From UBA9676 sp963741615 (GTDB taxonomy: Bacteria > Actinomycetota > Actinomycetes > Streptosporangiales > Streptosporangiaceae), in assembly GCA_963741615.1 (NCBI GenBank), contig CAVUIU010000025.1, positions 124,001-188,000 of the forward strand: DNA of 64,000 nucleotides, in the 5' to 3' direction. Positions 45,696 to 53,187 of this stretch are shown one piece after another. The translations under genes and the position numbers were made by a program. Each line of letters starts with the position of its first letter. The first letter of the stretch is position 1. The notes beneath the pieces were generated by a model that was not told the origin of the DNA, did no database searches, and saw only the letters and a list, made by a program, of their open reading frames with translations.

Positions 45696-45935
45696 ATGAT
45701 GGTAGTGATGAAGCCAGCCCGCGCCGCAGCCCGGCGCTACCTGCCCAACAGTCCGTTCAATGTCCCAGCGCCGGTGCGTCCGGTTGAGACGTTCGCCGTC
45801 AACGATCAGGTGACACACGACAAGTACGGCCTCGGCGTCATTCTCGGGGTGGAGGATGAGGTGGCCGTGCTCGTGGACTTCGGCCCACAGCAGCTGCGCA
45901 TCCCCGTTCCCTGCGCCAAGCTGACCAAGCTGTAG
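45696..45935 (+). CDS. small basic protein with KOW/CarD-like domain
   Basis: A 79-residue protein; ATG 45696 is chosen because CAGGGA lies 6 nt upstream. The core FAVNDQVTHDKYGLGVILGV then EDEVAVLVDFGPQQLRIPV resembles the C-terminal Tudor/KOW-like domain of PcrA/UvrD helicases, which contacts RNA polymerase. The N-terminus is basic (ARAAARRYLPNSPFNVP). Similar stand-alone proteins occur in actinomycetes. A role at RNA polymerase or nucleic acid is inferred only. Confidence 0.85.
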   Translation: MMVVMKPARAAARRYLPNSPFNVPAPVRPVETFAVNDQVTHDKYGLGVILGVEDEVAVLVDFGPQQLRIPVPCAKLTKL

Positions 45936-45960
45936 CCACCTCAGCCGGGTGACAGCCGCA

Positions 45961-45992
45961 GGGACGGGCGGTTCCGCAGAACCACCCGTCCC
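45961..45992. terminator. strong hairpin between convergent genes
   Basis: GGGACGGGCGGTT (45961-45973) pairs with AACCACCCGTCCC (45980-45992) with one mismatch around a 6-nt loop. It lies 26 nt after the KOW-like gene and 43 nt after the cold-shock gene on the opposite strand, so it can serve both. There is no U-tract. Confidence 0.75.
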
Positions 45993-46034
45993 GACGGTCG
46001 GCAGTCCGTGCGCGCAGCAAGCGCGCCGGATGGG

Positions 46035-46238
46035 CTAGAGCGGCTGGACCTGCTCAGCCTGCGGGCCCTTGGGGCCACGGCCGGCGGTGTACTCGACCCG
46101 CTGGTTCTCCTGGAGGCTGCGGTAACCGTCAGCCTGGATGGCGGAGTGGTGAACGAAGACGTCGTCGGTGCCATCGTCCGGGGCGATGAAACCGTACCCC
46201 TTGTCAGCGTTGAACCACTTCACGGTTCCCTGAGCCAT
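46035..46238 (-). CDS. cold-shock protein, CspA family
   Basis: A 67-residue single OB-fold protein that binds single-stranded RNA/DNA. MAQGTVKWFNADKGYGFIAP holds RNP1 and DVFVHHSAIQADGYRSL holds RNP2. ATG 46238 follows AGGAGAAGG; a longer frame to 46340 would add an unrelated basic leader. The canonical length supports the short form. A long upstream untranslated region is likely. Confidence 0.96.
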   Translation of the reverse strand: MAQGTVKWFNADKGYGFIAPDDGTDDVFVHHSAIQADGYRSLQENQRVEYTAGRGPKGPQAEQVQPL

Positions 46239-46670
46239 GTGCCTTCTCCTGGTGAAACGATCCTCGGGACGCACGTTCGTGCGACCCGGGTTGGCGCGAC
46301 CGCCTGCCTGTGAAGGCTTGGCTTTGGATAGCCACGGCACCCGCTGTCAGAACTTCGCAGGCGCTGTGACACGTACACGAACTTCGACTCCAACCGGGTC
46401 CCATTAAACACCATCGCCGCGTCAGGCCCTTGCCGAACACGACCGCGGCGGGAAAAACACACGCCACCACGGCAGCACACATGCCACCGTTGGGAGTCAA
46501 ACCAGGGCGGTCCGGGCGCAGGTGGCGGGCCCGAAGGCCCGGATGCCGACCCCTGGCGGCCCGGCTCAACCAGGCCCGGCCTTCGCGAAGGAAAATGCCA
46601 TGCTCCCGCGCCCGGGAAGAAGCGCAGCACTGGCACTGCTCATCGGGGATTGTCCTCGGTGCGGTCTGGC
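46239..46670 (-). other. gene-free interval upstream of the cold-shock gene
   Basis: No convincing gene is seen on either strand. A TTTAAT element on the minus strand near 46405-46412 is the best -10 candidate and would give a leader of roughly 160 nt, in keeping with the structured 5' leaders known for cspA-type genes. No RNA family could be recognised by eye. Confidence 0.35.
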
Positions 46671-47315
46671 TCACGAGCGGTGCAGCCAGGGCAGGAGAGC
46701 CGCCATCAGCAGGATCCCACCGCCGCCCGCCAGTGCGCAGACCGCCAGGTTGGTCACCGGCCCCGCCCACGCGCCGCCGGCCGCCACGGCCAGCAGCCAG
46801 CAGCCCAGCACCAGCCTGGGCCAGTCCAGCCCGGGAGTGACAGCGGAACTGGCGACAAAGACCAGGCCCGCGGCCAGCATGGGTACGGCCTCCCCGAACA
46901 GGGCGACGAGCGGCCGGCTGGCACCGGCGTGGGACAGCGCTTGCTTTTCGATCTCCAGCGCGGCGAACCCGGCGATCAAGGCCAGGCAGAAGATGCCCCG
47001 TTGCAGCTCAGACCGTCCCCCGATGCCACTGGCCGCCCGGTCCACGACCTGCGCGGTGATGTCCGCGGCCGCCAGGAAGAGCAAGAGCGCCAGCAGCAGC
47101 GTCCACCACGCCGGCTCCTGAAACGGGTGCTGCCCGCGGACCGACAGCCACATCGCGCCGTAGCCGACGAGCAGTACCAGCCCCCAGGTCACAAACAGCA
47201 CCGGGCGCCTGACCCGCAGCTCACGCTGGGCCCGCTCGCGCGCCTCCTGCACGATGACCGCCGCGCCCTGCGCATCCATGCCCACGTCCTCGTCCATCTC
47301 CGCGCTCTCCTTCAT
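46671..47315 (-). CDS. multi-pass membrane protein
   Basis: A 214-residue protein from ATG 47315 with AAGGGAG upstream. A cytoplasmic helix (VIVQEARERAQRELRVRRPV) precedes about six transmembrane segments (VLFVTWGLVLLVGYGAMWLS; EPAWWTLLLALLLFLAAADI and so on). Such proteins are often encoded with a small winged-helix regulator; that gene is absent here, but a dyad-symmetric site lies just upstream. No transport or enzymatic motif is visible. Confidence 0.82.
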   Translation of the reverse strand: MKESAEMDEDVGMDAQGAAVIVQEARERAQRELRVRRPVLFVTWGLVLLVGYGAMWLSVRGQHPFQEPAWWTLLLALLLFLAAADITAQVVDRAASGIGGRSELQRGIFCLALIAGFAALEIEKQALSHAGASRPLVALFGEAVPMLAAGLVFVASSAVTPGLDWPRLVLGCWLLAVAAGGAWAGPVTNLAVCALAGGGGILLMAALLPWLHRS

Positions 47316-47346
47316 GCCGGCTCCCTTGGGTCTCCACTCCCTCGCT

Positions 47347-47388
47347 GACTTTGTACTGCAAAGCCAGCTCACTTTGCAGAGCAAAGTC
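47347..47388. promoter_or_regulatory. nested 42-bp dyad, operator of the membrane protein gene
   Basis: GACTTTG (47347-47353) and CAAAGTC (47382-47388) are exact inverted copies. TGCAAAG (47357-47363) and CTTTGCA (47372-47378) are exact inverted copies around the same centre. The site is 32-73 bp upstream of the gene start. Two CTTTG-N-CAAAG operators in tandem fit a winged-helix repressor encoded elsewhere. Confidence 0.7.
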
Positions 47389-47486
47389 AAGGGGGATCCG
47401 GGCGCTGGGGAAGAGGCAGGAAAGCTCGGCGATGCTGGGAAGATGACGGGCGGGTGATGCGCGCGGCCGGTCATGATCGCGGCCGG

Positions 47487-48188
47487 TCATGAGCGCGTGG
47501 AAGCGACCAGGTCGAGCAGGGCATGGGCCACGGCTGGGGGATCGACGATCTGGTGCAGATGCTCCCCGGGCAGCGACCGCACGGGCCAGCCACGCTGGCG
47601 CGCCTGGTCCGCCTGGTCCTGGTAGGCGGGGCTGAACAGCAGGTACCCGCAGGGATGGTCAGCCCAGCCCGGCGGCACCGGCACCTGTTCCTGGTAGTAG
47701 GCCAGCGGCAGCCTGGGCTGCTCACCGGTGATGAGCTCGCGGGCCTGCGGGCTGGGGAACATCGGAGCCACATCTTCTTCGTCCCACCAGTCGGTCCACC
47801 GGGGCAGGCGGCCGTCCGGGCCGGCCAGGCTGGTCAGGAACGGCAGGAATTCCGCACCTGCGACGGGTGTGTGGCCACGGGCAGCGGGCACGGTGGCGTC
47901 GGCGAAGATCGAACAGGCTACCGGCCGTCCCAGGCCCGGCACGATGACCGGGACGAACACGCCCGCGTTGCTGTGCGCGACCAGGACCAGTGGCTGGCCA
48001 GGATCGGTCCCGGCGAGCCCAGCGGTCACCGCGGCGACGGCCCGCGGCCAGAACGGCGCCCCGCCCTCCCCGACGGACAGCAGGGACGGCACGACCACCT
48101 CGCAGCCCGACATCTCGAGCTGCCTGGCCACCGGCGACCAGGTAGCAGGGCCCACCGACGGGCTGTGAACCAGGATGAACAGCGGCAT
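47487..48188 (-). CDS. alpha/beta hydrolase
   Basis: A 233-residue protein of the alpha/beta fold. The strand-turn MPLFILVHSPSVGPATWSPV and the nucleophile elbow LVLVAHSNAGVFVPVI (Ser in HSNAG) are clear. The catalytic His is probably in GEHLHQIVDPP near the C-terminus. There is no signal peptide, so it is cytoplasmic. The elbow AHSNAG rather than GxSxG proper is shared with a group of uncharacterised actinobacterial hydrolases. The substrate is unknown. Confidence 0.87.
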   Translation of the reverse strand: MPLFILVHSPSVGPATWSPVARQLEMSGCEVVVPSLLSVGEGGAPFWPRAVAAVTAGLAGTDPGQPLVLVAHSNAGVFVPVIVPGLGRPVACSIFADATVPAARGHTPVAGAEFLPFLTSLAGPDGRLPRWTDWWDEEDVAPMFPSPQARELITGEQPRLPLAYYQEQVPVPPGWADHPCGYLLFSPAYQDQADQARQRGWPVRSLPGEHLHQIVDPPAVAHALLDLVASTRS

Positions 48189-48291
48189 GCCCCTGACACT
48201 GCCACCACCCGCCAGATCACGGCACCGCGCTCATCCACGGGCGACCGGGGATTTGGCCGCCTCCCGCGTTTCCGCAACCCGGCGCCGCCGG

Positions 48292-48708
48292 TCAGCGTTC
48301 GGTTGTCACCGTCAGCCCGATAAAGGCGAACAGGAACAAGACGATGAACCCGCCGTAGTAGGTGAGGAATGCGGTCCCCAGTGCTGGTAGCAGAATGATC
48401 ACGCCTGCGGCCCACACGACCGCCTTCTTGCCAACCGGCTTCCGGGCGGGCGCCGGGTCGGGCCTCGGCGCCGGCTGGACCACGATCAGCCTGGGGGGGA
48501 TGTCGGCGGTGATCGCGGCCAGCTCCGCATAGGTCCGCGACGCGAGCGCCTGGCCCGCTCGCGTACCGAGCTCGTCCTTGGTGAGCCGGCCCTGCACGAA
48601 CGCGTCCTTGAGGGTGTCGATCACCTGTTCGCGGTCGGCGTCGGACGCCCGGAGGTGGCCGCGGCCCGTCGCGCCCGCCGCCATCCGGTCCCCCGGCCAT
48701 GTCGTCAC
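48292..48708 (-). CDS. DUF1707 membrane protein
   Basis: A 138-residue protein from GTG 48708, 5-6 nt after GGGAGG. HLRASDADREQVIDTLKDAF VQGRLTKDELGTRAGQALAS is the DUF1707 (SHOCT-like) domain. A Pro-rich linker and two C-terminal transmembrane segments (AVVWAAGVIILLPALGTAFL and FIVLFLFAFIGLTV) follow. The family is often linked to cell-envelope proteins, with unknown biochemistry. Confidence 0.88.
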   Translation of the reverse strand: MTTWPGDRMAAGATGRGHLRASDADREQVIDTLKDAFVQGRLTKDELGTRAGQALASRTYAELAAITADIPPRLIVVQPAPRPDPAPARKPVGKKAVVWAAGVIILLPALGTAFLTYYGGFIVLFLFAFIGLTVTTER

Positions 48709-48917
48709 CGGCGCCTCCCACCAGCACAATGCACAGAAAGCGTAACCCGGTTCCCCACTGGTGGTCATCCCCAGACAGCCCCGGCGCGATGCCGGCAACC
48801 TTCCGCTGGGTGTCAGAGCGAAGACCCGGTGGCCTCCTGCCCGGTCGCAGGCTGGCCGCGCTTCCGACTGCTGTCGCGGGGCATCTTGCTCGTAGCGATA
48901 CCAGGAGGTGACGGTTC

Positions 48918-49172
48918 ATGACCGGCGAGACGATCTGCGATCTGCTCAACCCCCTCATCAGGAAGCCCGGGTCGGTTTCCATGCTTGTCAGCAGGGTCGG
49001 CCAGGTCGGCTTCCTGGCAGCCCAGAACGAGAAGCTGACCGGCGTGGAGATTCGCCCAGACGGCCTGGTCCGTGTTGACCGCGAGACCGGGTGGACCGTG
49101 ATCGACCCAGCTGAGGTCGTGGCTGTGGTGTGGAACGGTGATCCGGAGGACTCACCGGGCCAATTCCTGTGA
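48918..49172 (+). CDS. small hypothetical protein
   Basis: An 84-residue soluble protein with an excellent ribosome site (GGAGGTGA) 8 nt before the ATG. It has the pattern VGFLAAQNEKLTGVEIRPDG LVRVDRETGWTVIDPAEVVA, suggesting a small beta-rich fold. No family is recognised. It stands alone between convergent or divergent small genes. Confidence 0.7.
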   Translation: MTGETICDLLNPLIRKPGSVSMLVSRVGQVGFLAAQNEKLTGVEIRPDGLVRVDRETGWTVIDPAEVVAVVWNGDPEDSPGQFL

Positions 49173-49273
49173 GTGGGTGCGCCCATGCCGCGGCCATTCA
49201 AGGTGGCCAGCGCCACCTGCACATTGGCACCCTGCGGCCCTGCTGGGCGCAGACGGGTGCCAAGCTCGTCGTC

Positions 49274-49777
49274 TTACCGTCCGGCGCCCGGGATCCCGCT
49301 GTGACAGGCAGCAAGGGCTTGACTAGCGAGGATGTCACGTAGCTCGTGTGTGATGCCGTCTGGATACCGGTCAAGAGTCGCTTCCAGATCGCACCGCTGG
49401 GCCGGGGTTGTGTACACGGCCAGCTCGCGCTCTAGCTCAGAGCGCCGTCGGCGGTCCGCGTCAGCCCTGACAGGGATCAGCAGGGCGTATACGAGGAACC
49501 AGAGTCCCGGGAGGAGAACCGCGCCCCACGCGTTGCTGCGCAGCATGAGGCCGGCCACCGTGAGCAAGACCCCGGCCAGCAGGGGCTGCCAGCGAGGGCG
49601 CATGCCCCGTGCCAGACGCATCAGGCCGATGACCGTAAGCAGCGCGCCAGTACGGATGCACCTGCGGATCCGCCCGCTGCGCGCAGGCCGGGTGAGCCTC
49701 GGGGAACCGTACCTGCCGGCTGGGCTGACGGACGAGCTCCACAGCACCAGGGTCCGCCGACGCGCTCGCTGTCTCAT
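49274..49777 (-). CDS. hypothetical membrane protein
   Basis: A 167-residue protein from ATG 49777 with AGGAGG upstream. A basic N-terminus precedes two or three transmembrane helices (LLTVIGLMRLARG; PLLAGVLLTVAGLMLRSNAW GAVLLPGLWFLVYALLIPV), then a cytoplasmic helical tail (RRRRSELERELAVYTTPAQR CDLEATLDRYPDG). No domain is recognised. Confidence 0.72.
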   Translation of the reverse strand: MRQRARRRTLVLWSSSVSPAGRYGSPRLTRPARSGRIRRCIRTGALLTVIGLMRLARGMRPRWQPLLAGVLLTVAGLMLRSNAWGAVLLPGLWFLVYALLIPVRADADRRRRSELERELAVYTTPAQRCDLEATLDRYPDGITHELRDILASQALAACHSGIPGAGR

Positions 49778-49972
49778 CGCAGCCTCCTGCAACCCCGGCT
49801 CCGCGCTGCGTGTCCTCAATCGTACGCTTTTGCGCTTCTGAGGAAAGCGCCGTTATTCAGAGCCGAAACGGGTCTCCGCTGATCGTCTCGCGGCTGCCCG
49901 CGCCACAAGGCAGGGGGCTGGACCGACCACTACCGAAGCGATCTGGTCGCCATCGACGCCGACGTCCGCGGA

Positions 49973-50554
49973 TCATGACGGCCGCCCGCCGAATTGCCAG
50001 CTGTGCGCCTCGATACCGGCGTAACGGCCCGGGGTCAGGATGGCGCGTGCCTTGGCCGGGTCCCGCGCCCGGACCAGCGCCGCCGTACCCAACCAGGTGG
50101 CGCCGTTGTCGGACAACAGCGGCCCGTACGCGATCAGCGCGTCCCGGTCCGGCGGCACGGCAAGGTCGGCGGGCGGCCCCGTGCCGAGGCCGAGCACCAG
50201 GTACCGATGGCCGCCGGTCCGGCCGCCGGGGAAGTCCCACATGGTGCGCCCCAGTACGTTGCGCCACCGGTGCAGCAGCACGTCCCGGTACACACCGGCC
50301 TGGTAGTTGGGCTCGTCGAAGGCGAACGCGCGGGCGGCAGCGGGATCGGGCAGGTCGACGATGTGCACGCTGCCGGTGGGCGTGTCGCCATCGAGGGTCG
50401 GGCCGCGGGCGATCATCTCCGCCTCGTACCGGTCCATGTAGGACCAGTGCTCTTCCAGCAGCTCGTCGCGCAACGTCACAGAGCCGGGCCGGTCGCGGTG
50501 GTAGCAGAAGAACTCCACGCCCACAGTCTTGACCACCACGCCGGTGACGCGCAT
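49973..50554 (-). CDS. tandem YCII-domain protein
   Basis: About 193 residues with two YCII (YciI-like, ferredoxin-fold) modules. The first has LLEEHWSYMDRYEAEMIARG PTLDGDTPTGSVHIVDLPD; the second has RDALIAYGPLLSDNGATWLG TAALVRARDPAKARAIL. The frame stays open to 51319 but that extension is antisense to another gene. ATG 50554 or a GTG at 50518 is the real start; the latter gives the usual (M)EFFCYHRDRPGS beginning. YCII proteins are small oxidative or lyase-like enzymes of mostly unknown substrate. Confidence 0.85.
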   Translation of the reverse strand: MRVTGVVVKTVGVEFFCYHRDRPGSVTLRDELLEEHWSYMDRYEAEMIARGPTLDGDTPTGSVHIVDLPDPAAARAFAFDEPNYQAGVYRDVLLHRWRNVLGRTMWDFPGGRTGGHRYLVLGLGTGPPADLAVPPDRDALIAYGPLLSDNGATWLGTAALVRARDPAKARAILTPGRYAGIEAHSWQFGGRPS

Positions 50555-50568
50555 CAACAGGGTTGATG
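50552..50568. promoter_or_regulatory. inverted repeat over the YCII gene start
   Basis: CATCAAC-AGG-GTTGATG is a perfect 7-bp-arm inverted repeat overlapping the possible ATG 50554, in the interval between this gene and the divergent lipoprotein gene. It may be an operator, which would favour the downstream GTG start. Confidence 0.4.
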
Positions 50569-50698
50569 GTGCCGTGTTCGGCCGGTGCTCGGTCACTCGG
50601 TACCGGGGATGCGGGAATCGCGGCAGAGGCCCGCTCGCCTTACCGCGTCCTGTCAGCGAGGAAATCGCCCGACCGACCGGCCGGTTACAGGCGGCACG

Positions 50699-51358
50699 GT
50701 GACCAGCAGAATAGGTCATGTGCGCAGTCAGCCATTGTTCCTTACGCTCACCTTGGCCACGCTGACCTGCGCCATCCTCGCGGGCTGCACGGGAGCCAGC
50801 ACGCCCGGCGCGGCCCGGCCGGTCACCGCGCCAGCCGCCCCGGCGCCGACCGGCAGCCCGCACGTCACCGGCCCGCTCGGCAGCCCCGGCAACCCGCTGG
50901 TGCTGTCGTGTGCCGCGGAGGCCTGGCCTGGCTACCCCGATCACCCCGCGCCGGTCACCCCGGGGCCGCATGACCTGGCCGCCGGGCCGGTGTACTTCGC
51001 CGGCGCCCTGGACCTCGCCACCGACACTCCTGCCCGGCACGGCTATGCGACGTTCGGGCGCCACGGCAGGTTCTACAAGTTCGGCCTGGTGGTCCAGCCA
51101 GGCGCGACGGTCACGGTGACGATCGGAGCCAGCGCCCGCGGTCACGCGGTGATCGGTCTTGCCGTGAACGGCTCGGAGCGCGGCGTTACCTCGGCGACCT
51201 ACCATGCCTGCCGCAAGGCGGGCGGCTTCTACGCCCAGGGCTTCGCCTTCACCCACCCGCCGTTCCGCGGCTGCGTGCCGCTCGACGTGACGGTCGGCGG
51301 CCAGGCCGGGGTCCGTCATGTCACGCTGTCGCTGTTCGCCGGATCCTGCCCAGCCTGA
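50699..51358 (+). CDS. secreted lipoprotein
   Basis: About 219 residues from GTG 50699, though GTG 50723 is also possible. The signal peptide (PLFLTLTLATLTCAILAGC) ends in a lipobox. A Pro/Ala/Thr linker follows, then a beta-rich domain with VYFAGALDLATDTPARHGYA TFGRHGRFYKFGLVV and VTVTIGASARGHAVIGLAVN. Four cysteines in the mature part could form disulfides. No family is recognised. It overlaps the convergent membrane protein gene by 43 bp. Confidence 0.78.
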   Translation: MTSRIGHVRSQPLFLTLTLATLTCAILAGCTGASTPGAARPVTAPAAPAPTGSPHVTGPLGSPGNPLVLSCAAEAWPGYPDHPAPVTPGPHDLAAGPVYFAGALDLATDTPARHGYATFGRHGRFYKFGLVVQPGATVTVTIGASARGHAVIGLAVNGSERGVTSATYHACRKAGGFYAQGFAFTHPPFRGCVPLDVTVGGQAGVRHVTLSLFAGSCPA

Positions 51359-51981
51359 CCTCCCCCGGCCTGGCCATCTTCCTCAACCACCCCACTCCCC
51401 GGGCGATGGCGCCCCCCAGCCGGCCGAGCCTGCGCCGGGCCTTGCGGGCTCAACGTCGTTCCTCGCGCTGGCGTTGCCGGCACCCCACGCCGGGCGTGGA
51501 TTATCGCCCGGGCGATGATCGGTGCGCCGATCACCGAGGGGAGCAGCCAGAACGTGATCAGTGGCAGCCGGTCCCAGAGAGGCAGGTGGGGACCATTGTC
51601 GACGTAGAACGCGGTGAGCATGGCGACGTAGGCGATGCCCATGCCAGCGATGTGACCGGTGTCGCCGGGCCTGTTGCGGCGCCGGTGCTGGTAGCCGATG
51701 GTGGCGGCGGTGAACGCGACCGCGCCGATGATGAACAGGTAATAGTCCTGCCGCCAGCGCAGCGCGGCCAGGACCGTGGCGGTGACGAAGACCACGGTGA
51801 TCGCCCGGTAGTACCAGCGGCCTGACCGGATGTGCCGGGGGCTGCCCTTGCGCACCAGGGCGGCGACCGCCCCTGTGGCCACCGCGGTGAGCCCGGCGAG
51901 CACGTGCACGGCGAGAAACGCCAGGAACAGCGGCGCGGTCGAGCCCACCTGGTCACCGACGATGCGGGCGGCCGTCATCAT
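51316..51981 (-). CDS. membrane protein, DUF2306-like
   Basis: About 221 residues from ATG 51981 (or 51978), AGGAGG upstream. Six hydrophobic segments are visible: LFLAFLAVHVLAGLTAVATG AVAAL, AITVVFVTATVLAAL, LFIIGAVAFTAATIGY and others, with HIRSGRWYYRAI after the first. This spacing resembles the DUF2306/predicted membrane redox-like proteins. The C-terminal 50 residues are a hydrophilic, low-complexity tail running into the convergent gene. Paired operator-like dyads lie upstream. Confidence 0.8.
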   Translation of the reverse strand: MMTAARIVGDQVGSTAPLFLAFLAVHVLAGLTAVATGAVAALVRKGSPRHIRSGRWYYRAITVVFVTATVLAALRWRQDYYLFIIGAVAFTAATIGYQHRRRNRPGDTGHIAGMGIAYVAMLTAFYVDNGPHLPLWDRLPLITFWLLPSVIGAPIIARAIIHARRGVPATPARGTTLSPQGPAQARPAGGRHRPGSGVVEEDGQAGGGQAGQDPANSDSVT

Positions 51982-52001
51982 CTCAGCCTCCTGCCACTTG
52001 C

Positions 52002-52085
52002 CTATACGTAGCAACGCTACCTATAGCGACAGCTTACGCGGCAGATTGCCTGGTGAGAAGGCCTAGCGTAGTGTTACTACCTATG
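52002..52085. promoter_or_regulatory. two related dyads between divergent genes
   Basis: CTATA-c-GTAGC-aac-GCTAC-c-TATAG at 52002-52026 is symmetric except for one pair. A weaker relative with GTAG-TGTTA-CTAC flanked by CTAGC and CTATG lies at 52063-52085. Both lie between the minus-strand membrane gene and the plus-strand HAAS-domain gene, so one regulator could control both. No regulator gene is adjacent except arsR, whose own sites look different. Confidence 0.6.
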
Positions 52086-52159
52086 CGGGCAAAAGACCTG
52101 AAGGGCCCCATGGGGAAGCGGGCCGACTGGTGTGATTTCGCCGCGATGGAGGGCGCGCC

Positions 52160-52735
52160 ATGCCCGGACCCCGCCTGATCGACGACTACCTCGCAGCCCT
52201 GTCGGCTGACCTTCCCGCCCGGATTGTCGACGAGCTGGCCGACGGGCTCGACGAGACCTACCACCGCCACCTCGGCCAGAGCCATGACCCGGAGACGGCC
52301 GCGCGGGCGGCGGTAGCCGAATTCGGCGAGCCGTGGGTCATCGCGGCTGCCTTCACCGATGCCAGCCGGGGCCGGAAGACCGCCCGCAGACTGCTGGCCG
52401 CCGGGCCTGTGGTGGGCTTGTGCTGGGCCATCGTGCTCATCTCCGCCCGGGCATGGACGTGGCCAGTCCCGGTGGTGGCGCGGGTACTGTTCGGAGTCGC
52501 GCTGATCACGGTCGTCGGTTTGCTGGGCGCCGCAACTTTGGGCCGTCAGTACCGGCTGGTGTGCCGGGCAGCCGCCGCGGCCTGCGTAGGCACTGCCGTC
52601 TTGGACGCGGTGGTGGCCGGCACCGTCCTCGTGATTGCCCCCGCCCTGGTGTGGCCGGTCGCCGTGGCTGTCGTTCTCAGCGCGAGCCGCTCCGGCTTCG
52701 CGCTACGGAACGTTCGTTACGCCCTGACCGGCTGA
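52160..52735 (+). CDS. HAAS-domain (permease-prefix-like) membrane protein
   Basis: A 191-residue protein with GGAGGG 6 nt before the ATG. The N-terminal 70 residues (RLIDDYLAALSADLPARIVD ELADGLDETYHRHL; AARAAVAEFGEPWVIAAAFT) form the HAAS/permease-prefix helical domain. Four transmembrane segments follow. HAAS proteins usually sit beside a PadR-type repressor; none is present here. Its 3' end overlaps the convergent arsR by 19 bp. Confidence 0.84.
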   Translation: MPGPRLIDDYLAALSADLPARIVDELADGLDETYHRHLGQSHDPETAARAAVAEFGEPWVIAAAFTDASRGRKTARRLLAAGPVVGLCWAIVLISARAWTWPVPVVARVLFGVALITVVGLLGAATLGRQYRLVCRAAAAACVGTAVLDAVVAGTVLVIAPALVWPVAVAVVLSASRSGFALRNVRYALTG

Positions 52736-53100
52736 CTGCCTGTGCTCAGCACCGCTGAGAGCGCGTCCATAGCCGAGGGCACAAGGGCGTAGTAGGCCCA
52801 GACGCCGCGCTTGTCACGGGTGAAGATCCCGGCGTCAACCAGGACCTTGAGGTGGTGGGAGATGGTCGGCTGCGTCAGCCCGAGTGGCTCGGTCAGGTCA
52901 CACACGCAGGCCTCGCCGCCCTCATGCGCGGCGACCATCGAGACCAGCCGCAGCCGGGTCGGATCGGCCAGCGCCTTGAGCTTGTGGGACAGGTCTGCGG
53001 CCTGGCTGGCAGTGATCGGCTCACGCAGCAGCGGCGTGCAGCATGCCTGGTCGATCACCGGGAGTGCGGGCCGGTTCTGAATGCTGGCGGAGGCGGTCAC
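52717..53100 (-). CDS. arsR: ArsR/SmtB family metalloregulator
   Basis: A 127-residue winged-helix repressor. ALADPTRLRLVSMVAAHEGG EACVCDLTEPLGLTQPTISH HLKVLVDAG is the core, with a CVC pair at the start of the recognition helix as in arsenite sensors, and an extra CC pair near residue 20 (IDQACCTPLL). GTG 53100 lies only 6 nt from a -10 box and has no Shine-Dalgarno, so the mRNA is probably leaderless. It is divergent from arsM-aquaporin-arsC, which it presumably represses until As(III) binds. Confidence 0.93.
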   Translation of the reverse strand: MTASASIQNRPALPVIDQACCTPLLREPITASQAADLSHKLKALADPTRLRLVSMVAAHEGGEACVCDLTEPLGLTQPTISHHLKVLVDAGIFTRDKRGVWAYYALVPSAMDALSAVLSTGSQPVRA

Positions 53101-53106
53101 CTGACC

Positions 53107-53135
53107 AGTATGCGGTAGACATTGACAACTGTCTA
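53107..53135 (-). promoter_or_regulatory. arsR promoter
   Basis: On the minus strand TAGACA (53135-53130), a 17-bp spacer and CATACT (53112-53107) form good -35/-10 boxes. Transcription would start at or next to the arsR GTG (53100), predicting a leaderless message. Confidence 0.6.
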
Positions 53136-53170
53136 TCTCTAGCGCAGAGTGGGCATCGACAGCCATCTAT
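53120..53170. promoter_or_regulatory. candidate ArsR operators
   Basis: CATTGACAACTGTCTAT at 53120-53136 and CATCGACAGCCATCTAT at 53154-53170 are direct near-repeats (13 of 17 identical) 34 bp apart. The first covers the arsR -35 box and the second precedes arsM. ArsR dimers typically bind such ACA-N-TGT-like imperfect dyads; the factor is inferred from position. Confidence 0.55.
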
Positions 53171-53187
53171 GCCTGGGAGTGATGGGG

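Noticed and set aside
49973..51319. 448-codon version of the YCII protein
   Set aside because: The N-terminal 255 codons are antisense to a lipoprotein gene with a clear signal peptide; only the C-terminal part is family-like.
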